From: Fasciolopsis buskii
Taxonomy: Eukaryota; Platyhelminthes; Trematoda; Plagiorchiida; Fasciolidae
NCBI GenBank assembly: GCA_008360955.1
Contig: LUCM01001929.1
Coordinates: 1 to 64,000, forward strand
Reading direction: 5' to 3'
Length of the DNA stretch: 64,000 bases
The position numbers and the translations under genes are program-made. Within the stretch, counting starts at the first letter, position 1, and the number at the start of each line of letters is the position of its first letter. The notes beneath the pieces are model-generated. The model was given only the letters and a program-made list of their open reading frames with translations. It was not told the origin of the DNA and made no database searches. Positions 27,001 to 35,989 of this stretch are shown here, one piece after another.

Positions 27001-28693
27001 ACAATAGTTTTCTCCTCAGTCGTCTTCGTTGTTGTACACTTTGCAGTTACAAAGTGCGCTTTAGCGGATTTAACAATCGTTGAATATATCCGTTTGTTAA
27101 AGGTGGTTTGCCGCAGTAATATTTCACATAGCGCTTTACTAGTGTCATTGCTGTCTCGAGTGAGTTGCCAGGCTACATCGGGGGATGCTCAAACATTTCA
27201 CGTAGGAATCGTGTAGCTTACCCGCCCGAACGACGTAAACACACGGCGTCTGGCACAGCATGCTTTCTCAAATTGACCGCCTTCTCCAATAAATCAATCG
27301 ATGGCCACCAGTTTAAAGTTATCTTGCTTGTTTGGCAGATTCGGCACGCGTATGAACACTCTTCGGTGTGGTCGCACGGCTCATATGGTAACGCGTTACC
27401 AACACGTGAGCATCGTCCATACCTGGGTTAGAATTCCGTCCACTCAACATTCCGGAAATGTTTTGCTCAGTTATACACATTCTGCATACATTTTGCTTCT
27501 AGTATTTTGACCTATGCATGCACCGTCATCTTTCTTTCTGTCAGGTGAGATAACTCCATGAAAATATCTGAGTGGTTTGTGGTTGCTCTTTTTAATAAAC
27601 TCTTCGGAAAATGTCATTCATTCGGACTCATTAAGTTACTGTTCTAGGATGACATTCACGAGCAGCGATAATGTGCCACAGTTCTTGTACTTTAAACAAG
27701 ATCAGCTGTTGTTCCTTCGAAAATTAGTGCCATGCAGGTGCTCAGTCATGATTTGTCAGATAAACTTGGTGCAGGACAATTCCCCAAGGCTGGAAGAAAA
27801 CTTATGCCTGCATTTGTTTTTTCCAGATAGTAGTTAAAAGTAGTCAACTGCCTGAACTACAGTAACCTGAGTACAAATGAAGACAGTGTTTGGGGTAAGA
27901 ATCACACCACGAATAGTGAGAGCTAGATAAAGTTGGATCAATTAAAACGCCTGTGACGACGGCGTGAAATGCAGTTTCCTTCATGGAAGGGGTTGCACAT
28001 TGCCGCGGGTTGTAATGTTTCTTTGCGTCGCATGATCCGTCCCTTCTGCGTTGACGACGTTCGTCGGCTGTTTGTATTTTACCATCGACGTCTGAACACT
28101 AGTGAAAACGGCTTTACAATTGTAAAACTTGCCTTGAGAAAGAATACCCACGATAATCGAAACGTTGGCGCATTACATCTACCAACAACGCTGTTATTAG
28201 CATTATATCATTCACAATTAAAAACCCCTAACCTTTTTTGCTTATCAGTTTTCCCTTTCGTGCATTAAATGTAATCTCTGTTTACCTTCGTTTCGCTGAT
28301 CTCGTGTTTGATTTTAAGCCGATGTGAAGTACATAAATGTTCGATGGACTAATGGCAACACTAGTTGGTCTTTGTTGTCAAAGATCTAACTCTGATAAAC
28401 CATTGGAAACTGTCCGGTAATTGGAGCTTTCACTTCCATTCATTTAAGCGGTCGTTATAGACACTCGCTTCTTGGATCGTTGCTTACAATATTTTGACTT
28501 TGGGGATTTATCGTCTTTTTCCCACCTTGTTTAGAGCTTTGGTGATCGACCAAGTAAACTGTCGAGTGGAAATCACGAATTTTCTGGTGCTTCAGACAAT
28601 GCCGATCACAAATCACCCAGTCCAACCTCCCCGCCCGATACAAACGGGATTGGAACAAAGTCGTACGATACTGCCGGAGAATGCCGCAGTTGA
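3257..28693 (+). CDS. BRSK/SAD-1 kinase, C-terminal exons (spliced)
   Basis: Homolog of BRSK1/BRSK2 (SAD-1), AMPK-related kinases that act in neuronal polarity and presynaptic organisation. The kinase and UBA domains are upstream of the window. Six exons are visible: 3257-3383, 15404-16352, 18131-18936, 19652-20258, 23912-24376 and probably 28535-28693. All junctions are GT/AG and keep phase. Family landmarks appear in order: DPPRKRIDS, a Ser/Thr/Pro-rich linker, RMSFLGSPRFHRKK, HKSWFDGF, ISPTSFRAEYRR and LLSGPTRRFKR. The last two belong to the KA1-like autoinhibitory/membrane-binding domain. The visible tail is about 1030 residues, longer than a whole vertebrate BRSK (roughly 670-780), because of low-complexity insertions. 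Introns are large (up to 12 kb) and carry LINEs. No frame-breaking damage was seen in the exons. Assignment to BRSK is firm; BRSK1 versus BRSK2 is not meaningful here. Confidence 0.93.
3384..7589 (+). other. First part of the 12 kb intron
   Basis: Intron sequence beginning with donor GTAAGT. I see no domain or repeat that I can name on either strand. Short open frames, for example 5440-5775, carry no family motif and no convincing splice context. The rest of this intron holds LINE copies L2, L3 and L4. Confidence 0.7.
7590..8755 (-). mobile_element. LINE copy L2, RT domain to 3' end, degenerate
   Basis: Minus-strand translations follow the order of a fluke APE-type LINE. From high to low coordinates they are: a block ending ILKKGS (about 8400), ISLMSVAFKLLA (about 8360), a decayed form of the gVrqGcplSP/FxFxIDD segment (8030-7960), a degraded active-site region with LTTDVSDTLVEF where DLEYADDIVL is expected (about 7880-7900), and the terminal block CRGMKKLASAL to SWDPKDEN at 7600-7680. 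An open stretch at 8381-8752 corresponds to the region in front of the RT. Several stops and shifts separate these blocks and the active site is lost. It sits antisense within the kinase intron. Confidence 0.72.
8756..9405 (+). other. Intron sequence between L2 and L3
   Basis: About 650 bp without a recognisable coding block or named repeat. It may include 5' parts of one of the flanking LINE copies, but I found no supporting motif. Confidence 0.5.
9412..9490 (+). repeat. Short repeat shared with 38214-38310
   Basis: The stretch reading FLLELKALIENPNRSAV is closely similar in DNA and protein to 38214-38310 (FLLKLKALVENPNRSAV). Here two stop codons follow, while the other copy stays open. It lies just upstream of the endonuclease start of LINE L3, so it may be part of that element's 5' region. 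That assignment is inference. Confidence 0.55.
9690..12290 (+). mobile_element. LINE copy L3, near full-length pseudo-element
   Basis: Plus-strand translations run through a whole endonuclease/RT order. Endonuclease: SGARGHSVVGIGISLL near 9740, PVNNRLDAVKLDGS near 9815, and DFNAQVG at about 10018-10040. Linker: RRLERWAEHFREQ at about 10815-10855. RT: FFFKDGGKVSALYFTKLG near 11000-11060, DQSRS..FDLKVAFS-like text at 11290-11350, and FGPSKCEMLL near 11570-11605. The 3' part: LNEVDGFSYLGSCISP at 11652-11700, and the final block to about 12270. The YADD active site is destroyed: at 11478-11489 it reads stop-A-N-D. There are many stops, so it is a fossil. It is in sense orientation within the kinase intron. 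Confidence 0.85.
12291..13790 (+). other. Intron sequence between L3 and L4
   Basis: About 1.5 kb with no block I can assign. Short open frames at 12967-13239 (minus) and 13307-13495 (plus) have no recognisable motif. Confidence 0.6.
13791..14576 (+). mobile_element. LINE copy L4, RT fragment
   Basis: Contains the unmistakable RT segment NHRGISLIPIVFKVLTSVL at about 13920-13978, followed by LYRLAPVR, a stop, and FEQQARFR. Further on, DLDYTDEHL at about 14417-14443 stands where DLEYADDIV is expected (YADD changed to YTDE at 14426-14437), and SSKYKVLLPHW follows near 14520-14555. Frames switch several times. Coding similarity stops just before a TA repeat at 14577. It shares the family of L3 but is a separate, internally truncated copy. 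Confidence 0.82.
14577..14607. repeat. TA dinucleotide microsatellite
   Basis: A pure alternating TA run of 31 bases directly abutting the end of the L4 RT fragment. Confidence 0.95.
14608..15403 (+). other. End of the 12 kb intron
   Basis: No recognisable coding block. It holds an ATT repeat at 15063-15092 and ends with a pyrimidine-rich tract and acceptor TTAG before 15404. Confidence 0.7.
15063..15092. repeat. ATT trinucleotide microsatellite
   Basis: Ten perfect ATT units inside the kinase intron. Confidence 0.95.
15404..16352 (+). CDS. SAD kinase exon 2, long low-complexity linker
   Basis: 949 nt from acceptor TTAG to donor CAG/GTAAAT, ending in phase 0. The first residues, RKKSFSTGLDSQ followed by SPLGSPLS, match the RSRSISGASSG/SPLSSP region that follows DPPRKR in BRSK proteins. 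The rest, about 290 residues, is rich in Thr, Pro, Ser, Asn and Gly, with an NTNT/NTNN tract and a run of seven histidines at 16032-16052. Vertebrate BRSK has nothing of this size here. The many Ser-Pro and Thr-Pro pairs suggest a disordered, phosphorylatable linker (inference). Open frames on the opposite strand are shadows of this GC-richer exon. Confidence 0.9.
16353..18130 (+). other. Intron 2 of the SAD kinase gene
   Basis: 1778 bp, GTAAAT to TTACCAG. It contains an AT-rich pentanucleotide-like repeat (about 16923-16972). No mobile element was recognised. Confidence 0.8.
16923..16972. repeat. AT-rich TATTA-type tandem repeat
   Basis: Irregular tandem units of TATAT/TATTT in intron 2. 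Confidence 0.85.
18131..18936 (+). CDS. SAD kinase exon 3, with SFLGSPRFHRKK block
   Basis: 806 nt from acceptor ACCAG to donor GTGAGT, starting in phase 0 and ending with two bases. The first about 200 residues are Ser/Pro/Thr-rich with repeated SPSSSPS-like stretches. At 18742-18819 it reads TQPWRAKLNSFRMSFLGSPR, then FHRKK, the signature that in BRSK proteins lies between the linker and the C-terminal regulatory domain (human form PWRARLNSIKNSFLGSPRF). ETPPGSPKVA follows, resembling TPESSPELA. The minus-strand open frames here are shadows. Confidence 0.95.
18937..19651 (+). other. Intron 3 of the SAD kinase gene
   Basis: 715 bp, GTGAGT to a strong acceptor TTTTTCAG. Short open frames at 19202-19497 show no motif. 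Nothing else was recognised. Confidence 0.85.
19652..20258 (+). CDS. SAD kinase exon 4, KSWF block and insertion
   Basis: 607 nt from TTTCAG to CAG/GTATGA. After completing a Leu codon it reads LTHKSWFDGFLSAASGHVIV, matching the ELAKKSWFGNF segment of BRSK. About 150 residues rich in Ala, Ser and Thr follow. The exon ends NHVIMIKGRALNRLKAELVQ, which matches the [20 protein letters not shown] stretch of the C-terminal domain. In vertebrate BRSK these two blocks are only a few residues apart, so the middle is a lineage-specific insertion. The GHVIVKG and NHVIMIKG strings at its two ends resemble each other. It ends in phase 0. Confidence 0.93.
20540..21430 (+). mobile_element. LINE copy L5, RT to 3' end, degenerate
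   Basis: Plus-strand text follows the same LINE family. FRPDRGCIDQIF at 20698-20735 (RT motif after TREGCMRENQ), a decayed palm region at 20790-20830 and ARLAFH-like text near 20960 come first. HLWRRRDIRLSSKGRTYAAT lies at 20985-21045, LRWLGHVLRLPAEQ near 21228-21270, and the terminal GPARIGAVRIPQWGRRD block runs to about 21410. Frames shift repeatedly and the segment that should hold YADD is deleted. It lies in sense orientation in kinase intron 4. Confidence 0.85.
21601..21690 (+). repeat. tRNA-derived SINE trace (copy 1)
   Basis: Shares with 31600-31680 (minus) and 52025-52095 (minus) the order of a GACGGTCAACAT-like stretch followed about 25 nt later by a B-box-like GAGTTCGGGACTT. It is the most decayed in the A-box region. 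It is assigned to the same SINE family from that shared spacing. Confidence 0.5.
23912..24376 (+). CDS. SAD kinase exon 5, KA1-like domain core
   Basis: 465 nt, phase 0 at both ends, from TTGACAG to TTG/GTATGT. It reads VFLATPGVVHTVISPTSF and then RAEYRR (BRSK AFLSIPSLSHSVISQTSF, RAEYK), ARPVKLQVDM (FQKPVKFQVDI), EVYAVNFQLLSGPTRRFKR (GIYSVTFTLLSGPSRRFKR) and LCDQLQTALLAG. This is the conserved C-terminal domain of the family, related to KA1/AMPK-alpha C-terminal folds that bind acidic lipids and the kinase domain. A short Gly/Ala/Asn insertion (about 20 residues) sits between the two halves. A Thr/Ala-rich tail follows to the donor. Confidence 0.96.
27366..27440 (+). repeat. Possible tRNA-derived SINE or decayed tRNA
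   Basis: An A-box-like GGCTCATATGGTAACGCG is followed 35-40 nt later by a B-box-like CTGGGTTAGAATTCC. The spacing fits a tRNA head, but the paired stems are poor, so a working tRNA gene is unlikely. Confidence 0.3.
27970..28160 (+). mobile_element. Small LINE 3' fragment (L6)
   Basis: Only a short match: RPFCVDDVRRLFVFYHRRL at about 28038-28095 resembles the W-P-L-RVEDIRRLLVFDHRCL block located downstream of the RT in the same LINE family. Flanking sequence is not alignable by eye. It lies in the last kinase intron. Confidence 0.5.
28535..28693 (+). CDS. SAD kinase probable terminal exon
   Basis: 159 nt after a pyrimidine-rich acceptor (TTTTTCCCACCTTGTTTAG). Read in phase 0, which is what exon 5 requires, it gives 52 residues starting SFGDRPSKLSSGNHEFSGAS and ending GTKSYDTAGECRS before TGA. 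The composition (Ser, Pro, Asp, Asn) is that of a disordered tail, and KSYDTAGECRS is loosely like the short C-terminus of BRSK1. Splice phase and composition support it; homology is weak. Alternatives are read-through of the exon 5 donor to a stop at 24524-24526, or the exon candidate at 24554. Confidence 0.6.
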   Translation, partial: SFGDRPSKLSSGNHEFSGASDNADHKSPSPTSPPDTNGIGTKSYDTAGECRS

Positions 28694-31560
28694 GCTTATG
28701 CGACCAACCAGCCAGTCACTTGGGGGGATCGTGTGCTAAAGTTGCTGTCACCTTCGTGTCTCTTTTTGTTCTGGTTGTAATGGGGTTGGGGCAGCCGTTG
28801 ATGCCCCGGGTGCACCCCTAATCACTTTCTTCCTCTCTCTTTCTTTCTCCTTCGTTCGTTCTCCAAGTGAGTGAGTATTCGATGTCATACGTCATCGTTG
28901 ATCAAGTTGGTGAACATCTCATGACTCCTGCTCTTTTTCTGGCTGCGAGAGCGACCATGAAACTGGTTGGCCGACCGATTTTATATTGAGCAAGGTGAGC
29001 AAGACCCACCGTGTAGATATTAACGTACGGCACATGCCACGTACATGAAAACATAAGCACCTCGGCTGTTTCTCCACTCCAGAGTGCATACACGCAAACG
29101 CACACGCGAATTGACCTAGCACTATTAAACAATCGTGTTGCCTGACCATCTGGGGGGTACCAGTTAAATACGACAGTGTTTTATTTCCCCTTCCTTTGCC
29201 CTTTCCACTTCCGACGTATTTCTAGGGTTTGTGTAGAGCGTTGCACAACCTGGTACACATCTTTTTCTGCTCGACGATCGACTACTTCGATCTTTTCCTC
29301 TTGTGCCACCCTATGGATTGTTTACTCGGTGATGGTTTTATGCGTATTATGAATAAATGAGTTCACATTGAAGCTTGCACATTGAAGCATGTGTAAAGCG
29401 TATGCACTATTCAGATCAAATCTCAGCAAATACTTTATGCGGACACTAGCGTGTGTGTGCCTATGTACTCCGTCTTGGCCGAGGATCGCCTGCCAATCAT
29501 CTTCCACCCAAGTTTCTCGCTAATACTGAGCACTACTCCTCACTCCCACCACTCTACTTGTTAGTCGATCTCTCTGCCTGCTTATATTTCTTTCCTTAAC
29601 TTCGGCACTATCTCATTTCGTCTACGTGCAGCTAGGTGTCGTCTGATCAGTGCAGACGCTGTTTCTTTCATTCCCCCTCACTCTCTGCTGTCACACTTCT
29701 GGCTGTCCATTCAACGAAACTAGGTAATTTACAAAGTCTCAATGACCCTCAGATCAAATGGACCGTAAATACACCATACCCGGTTCGTCGTTTGTTTATT
29801 CTGCACAGGCTGCTCTTCATATCCGATGTGAATCATTCATTTGTTGGTGACTGGTGAACCACTTCTGTTTAGCATCTCCCTCTATTTGTCGGTGGTTTCG
29901 TATTTCTCTGTGGCATCTTGATGTACCCCGTTTGTGGTGCACTGATTGACTGATCGAAAGCTGCGCACTTTGGCTCCGTTCTTTTTCTTTCTCTAACAGG
30001 CACACGCAAACTACTTGGTAATAGAAATCGTTTTTGAATCGCCCTCTTTTTCTGATTGTCGCAACCACTTTATCGATCGACTGCAACACCTCCGTCCAGT
30101 CCCTTTCCGTTCAATCTATTTCCGTCTCATTCACTTTTTTACCTTCTGACCAAACTGGTTAATGCATTTGTTTGAACTTTCTGAGATAGAGGGAAGCGGA
30201 GTTACACAGAAGCAAGAACCCGATTCACTCACTCGCTTTCTGGCTTGCTCACTGGCTCACCAACCCATTCATTCACCCGATAATTCTCAATCACGTACTC
30301 ATTTACTTGCGCGCTCACTCATCCATTCGCTCATCATATAGGCACGGAAAGAACACAGACACCCTTCCACAAATACGTACGGAGAGCGGCCAAATATTTC
30401 CTATTACTAAAGAATGACTTCGACTGCTTTATGTCGCTTTATTGAAAGATATTCAGACAAACAGCCAGGTTGTTTGTGATTGTCTTTGTTCTTCCGTCTT
30501 GAGCTGTGAATAAAGGTTATTGCGACCACAAATCCGAAAATGTGCAAGAGGAATAAACAAAATCGGACCAGTTGTGAATATTCATTGAGCATTTGCTTTG
30601 TCTTTTCTCATTTTGTTTCTCGGATTTAGAATCATTTTATGACGGACTTTGTTAAGTGACCCAAATCTTTTGGTTCTTTGTTTCAGACAGAGTTTGAACT
30701 CACTCACAGGGGCCACACACCTTGGTTATTTGATCGTTTATCGAGGGAATCAGTAGCTCTAATGGTCAGATAATGTTATTTTACCCGTAACTAGCTCATT
30801 AATAGTTTTCTGGTTTCCCGGTAGACCTTTGGTTCAGTTACCACGATAAGAGAGAGAGATTGCGACAACGTAAGCCGGCGCAGTTTCCACTAAGGGTTTC
30901 ATAATCCGTTGATTAGTGATTGTAGGATGCAAGATGTAAGAAATCGACTTAATAAATCCAGTAAACGAGACCTGAAGCCTACCAAACTCGGTCTTTTTGG
31001 TGCTGGATGCTACTTCAGGGCAGCAGTCCGTTACTGCGACCGGTAATTGGCATTCTTGGTTTTCATAACTATATGTTGCGCCTTATATGGGTTGCAGTCC
31101 CAATCCCTGTCCACGTGAATCTTACTAAAAAATAAAAAAGCTGATCTATTGCACCGTCCCTACGGCTTCTCAGAAATTGGCAGTGTCTGAGCAAAACATT
31201 TTGCCAGACTCAAAATCGGTGGAGCACGATTAAATGCAACAATTTTGTTATTCGGAATATGATGGGATGAAACTGCAGAGCCATCCTCCCTCGAAAACCC
31301 TAAATGTTCGGTCCGTTCCCATTGACCTAAGTTACTTAATCCGATTGAAATGGATACTTAGTGCTGACACTTTAATGCTACGATGGATACTCCTGGGTTT
31401 CTATTAGCAAGGTTGTAACATGCATTTTGCAACGTCAGTTTACACATCCTTTAAGGATAACTTTGAACACCCATATTATCATCATAAATGCCACCCCAGC
31501 TGGAGGCAAACCAGTGCATCAGATGTGGCGTAATTTTCTTTTACCTTCGATTTTCTTTAT
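28694..31560 (+). other. Probable 3' UTR and intergenic sequence
   Basis: Follows the predicted stop. Possible polyadenylation signals are ATTAAA at 29124-29129 and AATAAA at 29352-29357 and 30509-30514; which is used cannot be told. No further coding block was recognised. Confidence 0.5.
29352..29357 (+). promoter_or_regulatory. Candidate polyadenylation signal AATAAA
   Basis: The first AATAAA I see downstream of the predicted SAD kinase stop, about 660 bp away. Hexamers like this occur by chance in AT-rich DNA. Confidence 0.3.
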
Positions 31561-31574
31561 AACGAACCAGGAGT

Positions 31575-31700
31575 GCACATCATTTTCAGGAAGGTCGCGG
31601 CTTACAGAGGGAGGACTCGAACCTGCGACCTTCAGGGTGAAACGCCGTAATGTTGACCGCTTAATCGCCGCGGGACTAATTTGGCCACCGCTCTGGTAGT
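31575..31700 (-). repeat. tRNA-derived SINE (copy 2)
   Basis: On the minus strand a tRNA-like head is clear. An A-box region GCGGCGATTAAGCGGTCAAC (about 31650-31670) precedes a perfect-looking B-box GGTTCGAGTCC (31613-31623), 40-45 nt apart as in tRNA genes. Flanking sequence does not close into a cloverleaf, so it is taken as a SINE head rather than a tRNA gene. Confidence 0.65.
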
Positions 31701-32885
31701 TCGTAATAGATAAACCTATACTACCAGCACTCTTCTGTTCGCCGTTGAAATGAGTCTGCGATACACATCAGCTGGCATATTTGATTGTTTTTTGGGTTTT
31801 CACCGACTGGCCTTAGGACGACACCTTTCACGCACAGATCTCAGGTCGTGCGATCAGCCTTACGTTTAGAAAGCATCAGATTCAAGTTCCTCTCACTAGG
31901 ATTCAACAGTAGTGCATACCCACCATCATAATCAGGGTTTGAAACTAGACCTTCCAATTGAATGATGTGTTTTACTACTTTCTTCTAAACTCGTCGGACG
32001 TCCTCCTCGGCCGATGTTTCGTGTAACGAAGAAATCACTACGTTGTTGCGGCAAGCCTTCGCTTTCGAATTCCGTTAGACCCTCTCACGTTTACAACTGA
32101 TCGTTTGCGCTTACGCACTTCTACCAAGTCATGTAACTCGGTCATTTGTCCACCAGAGTTACATTGAGGTTCAAAATCAACAGTCCAGATTGGACGCAAA
32201 ATTAGGCGCGTGTAAATCAATACATGTTCTACCGTTGCAAAAATACTGTGCCGGTTACTTCGATTTGAGTTACTCCCTGGCTTCTGTCAACCGTGAAATT
32301 TAGTCACTTAGCGAGTGATCGATTCAACAAGAAAATTTAACGATGAGCATCACCATCCCTTCGGAATTCATCAAATGAACAAACAGCACAAATGGAATTC
32401 ATACTAATCCCTGCTTACTTCCAACGAATGCTTAGCTTATAGGTCTTCCATACTGAACCTAACGTCGGCTGAGTACGTCTAGCCATCTTGGAACTCAGAG
32501 GTTAAAGCCGTCGCTTGCCTGTCCTTCTGAAGAAGCATATTGTGTCGCTGGAATGTAATTGGACACATGGAAAAGGTTGCTGGAATGCTTTTTTGGTTAA
32601 AATAAACGAGATATTATCGGAGGAATGCCGAGGTGATATTTATTTACCACTATGGTAAGTGTCAATGATAAAGGGCAGTTTGTCTATTTTAGGGCTAACG
32701 GACTGCCGCATTTTTATCCGCCAGATATACCTTCAAAATAAATAAGATGCTAACAGCACTTAGCACAATAGAAGAGAGTAGAAGAATACCAACGGCAATA
32801 ACCTCCGGAAAGAAAATATTCCACGGAAAATTACGATCACACTTGTTTTGCGCTTTGTAAAACGACCCAGGGAAAGTTTGATATA

Positions 32886-32919
<34 letters not shown>

Positions 32920-34600
32920 CATATATATATACATATATATATATATATGTAAAGCATGGTGCCAACGTAGTAACATTCAAAAGTTTCTTTATGTTCTTGC
33001 CGTACACATTTCCCTGCTTTTTTCATTCTGGATTTTTACGGACCACGAGTTCTACAGACAAGCCACGAAACATTCGCCCCAGTGACTTTGAGTTGTGTCT
33101 CTCAGCATCTTTGACGAACGTAGTCTGCAGGCACCAGCCGACAAAGTCGAACCTAATTTATTCATACCTGCAAAGCAATTTAAAACCTCGATATTTGTGA
33201 TGTGACCACGTGGCCAGGATCTTCGTACGTCAAGGTAATCGAAGCGGTCTGAAACTGCGGCAAAACGAAAATCCCTAATCTCATCTCAGCGTAAACACTT
33301 ACAGACGCTGACTTTGCCTGTTTGAAATACCCAGACTCGGCAATCCACGACTCAATCAGGGTTGTGTCATCATGTACTGAATCAGCGATACCCAGTTGAA
33401 TCCGAGCGATTTATGATTTGGTCGGTTTTCACACGATGACCTCAATTTTCACTCGGTCAGGCAAGTGAGCTTACTGAGCTATGTGTATCACAGCCATTCA
33501 TTGGCTCACAAGTATAGGTTCCCATCAAAATCGAGACTCTAGTTGTAATCAAGTTATTGCGGTATTTGCTAACTTCGGCTACGCCTAATTGGTCTGGAAG
33601 CACAGGATCCTGCCAATCTTGAAGAAGCCCCTTGCAGAGGACATGACTAGATACCCTGATTGTATGTGAATTTTCACTTGACGAACCGACATAGTTGGCA
33701 CAATCCGAATCTTAAACATTGGTAAGTGCCCTTTGCCCAGGGCAAAGGAAGAGGATCAATACTGCCGGATGTTGACATTTCGTATTACGTTTTTCAACCG
33801 CGGACGTAAAACGGTCTTATACAACATTCAGCGGACGGGAGTATAGGTTAAACTCTTTACATCAAGCAGTTGATATCATCTCCGTGGTAAACGCAGTGTA
33901 CGTCAAAATACTGGATTACGTAATCGGACTAGCATAGCTTCGTTGAAAGCTGCGATCGTCCTGTCAGTGTTGTGTAGAAAATGTTTGAAAGACTAAATCA
34001 GATGAAATAAGTTTTCAGTTGTTATCAAACTTTTCATGATTGATGAAGCCGGGTCATGATCAAGAAAACTGTCCGTTGTGATTTGTGACATCGATTTGAA
34101 CAACCAACTTGGACCCCTGGAGGGGATCCACTCCATTATTGCCCCGAACATCTGAGGCGAAACTGGAGAGAAATATGAGTAGAGTTCAGTCTTGTCATTC
34201 TCTGCTGGAGATTAAAAAGTTGGCGAACGCTAAACGTAAACCCTATATCCACTTGAGATGAGACTACACAAATCCCAAGGGACCCATGCATACTTTGTCT
34301 GTTGAACAACAGCGAACCTGCAACTTCATAGCGCAAACCTGTCGATGGTATCAAAAGCTACTTGAATTTCGGAGAACAGTGATCGTTGCCTATTAGATAA
34401 CATAACAGCTGTTATATGGTGGAAATTTAATTTGTCTCAGAGGTCAGCGCGAAACCTAGCCCACTTCTCTCGAGTTTGCTCTTCACACGTATTACACATC
34501 TTAGAATATCCTAGCGAGCAGTTTAGTTGGCTCACAGTCACAGTGTGCCTTTCACATATGTTTGTGAGTGAACCAATGCAGGCCAATGGCAAGGATTCAT
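31701..34600. other. Unassigned sequence
   Basis: No coding block that I can name on either strand. It contains an AT/AC microsatellite at 32880-32949. The open frames crossing that microsatellite are composed of Tyr-Ile repeats and are not genes. Confidence 0.6.
32880..32949. repeat. Compound TA / TATAC microsatellite
   Basis: 70 bases of alternating TA broken by periodic ATAC units. Confidence 0.95.
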
Positions 34601-34629
34601 TAGAAATTTAAGTGATCAAGGAGATAGGT

Positions 34630-35575
34630 TTTCTCAGAAGTTATAGGGCAGGTGAACCCGATGGACTGATAGCATCCTTCTTCAAGGATGGCGGCTAAGT
34701 GTTGACTTCGGACTTGAGGAAACTCTTGGAATCATTCTTGGCAAGGACTAGTGTAAATCGAGGCCTGTACCGACCTATAAGAAAGGTGATAGATCTTCGT
34801 GTAAAAGCTATAGAGGAATTAGTTTAGTAACCATTGCGTGGAGATTTATCGAAGGCATTATCCTCCACCCATAATCTAGTACTCGCGAAAGGTGTATGCG
34901 TGGGAGTCAATCCGGCTTCTGCCCCTATCGGGGTTGTATTAACCAGTTATTCACTTTATACCATTCCTTAAAACATCTTTCGTAAACCCAAAATATCTGT
35001 CTTCCTTGATCTGAAAGCGACATTCAGCTCAGTCATTTGTGCAGTTCTTTGGCGCGTTAAGTGTACCAGAAAAATTCATTTCACTCATCCAGCCTCTGTA
35101 TGCGAACAGCCGCGGCCGAATTCGTGTTTACGGGGATCTTTTGCCCGAGTTCATCACGAGACTTGATGTTCTTCAGAGTTTCTCACTCTCATCTTTTCTT
35201 TTCAACTTTGTCATTGAGATGACAATGAAAATCGCCCTATCCTCCTAAATGTCCAGTAGCATTGACATTTGCTCAGGCAAGAACCTGTCTGAGTTAGAAG
35301 CTCTTTGCATTGTTGTGCTACGGCGAGTTGACCCAAATAAGTTGCACGTGGTCTTCGATACATAGAGCGATAGTGTAGGTGTGCTTGCTATGTGTTTGTT
35401 TCTTCAAAGTGCAGTTGCAAAACTGGATTGGGTCAAAGCTTAGCCTTGCACTTGCGGAGAAGTTATTGGGTGAATTAGATAAGCTGAATTATTTGGATAG
35501 TTTTATCTCACCTGGTTTTGTTATATCGAATGGCGCTGCACCCCTGGCTGGTGTTTCCACTTTTTACCAATGATC
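34630..35575 (+). mobile_element. LINE copy L7, RT fragment, degenerate
   Basis: Plus-strand order of the L3 family: FFKDGG near 34681, SAPIGVVLTSYSL near 34917-34955 (decayed FRPxRGCIDQIF), KISVFLDLKATFSSV near 34990-35035, PEKFISLIQPLYANS at about 35065-35110, RIRVYGDLLPEF, and SLSSFLFNFVIEMTMKIALSS to 35245. ELEALCIVVL near 35290-35320 replaces the YADD block, and QNWIGSKLSLAL then KLNYLDSFISPG at 35410-35515 end the copy. Stops and lost active-site residues show it is dead. A Penelope-like element starts a few hundred bases downstream in the same orientation. Confidence 0.85.
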
Positions 35576-35989
35576 AATTTCATCTTTAATCGTTAACTGG
35601 TTGATATCTAATGTCAATTATCATTTTATTTGCGCGACTGAGCAGAATAGAAGCAATGCTTGCACCTCGCAATCTGTGGTTTCTAAATGTTCCATTCAAA
35701 TTAACTAGTGGGATCAACTGCTTCAAGTTTCTTGAATAAAGGTCCTCTCTCAACATTTCGCTAATTTGTTGACGTTGAGTTATAAAATCACTGAAGATGA
35801 AACGCATGTTGAATTCTTCGACCTGGTTGTTAGTCTTCAAATCAGTTTTTGAACATCCTGTAGAAAGAACAGCTATCGAAAAATATTCCATATCTGGTCA
35901 GAATCGCGAATTCTAACATCGAGGCCGTTGGCGATAGAATAACGAACTCCATTGGTACATGATAGCGTTTCGTCTGTATTTCGTCAAAC

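Larger units (their letters stand above)
24377..28534 (+). other. Intron 5 of the SAD kinase gene
   Basis: 4158 bp from GTATGT to a pyrimidine-rich acceptor TTGTTTAG. It carries a tRNA-like trace near 27366-27440 and a small LINE trace near 27970-28160. Open frames around 25268-25807 show no motif I know. A possible alternative last exon could start at 24554 after ACCCAG and stop at 24646, but it has no homology support. Confidence 0.65.

Noticed and set aside
31613..31623. Possible tRNA gene from a canonical B-box
   Set aside because: No closing acceptor stem or convincing anticodon arm, and the same block recurs elsewhere, so a SINE fits better.
32695..33026. Tyr/Ile-repeat frames
   Set aside because: These are translations of a TA/TATAC microsatellite.
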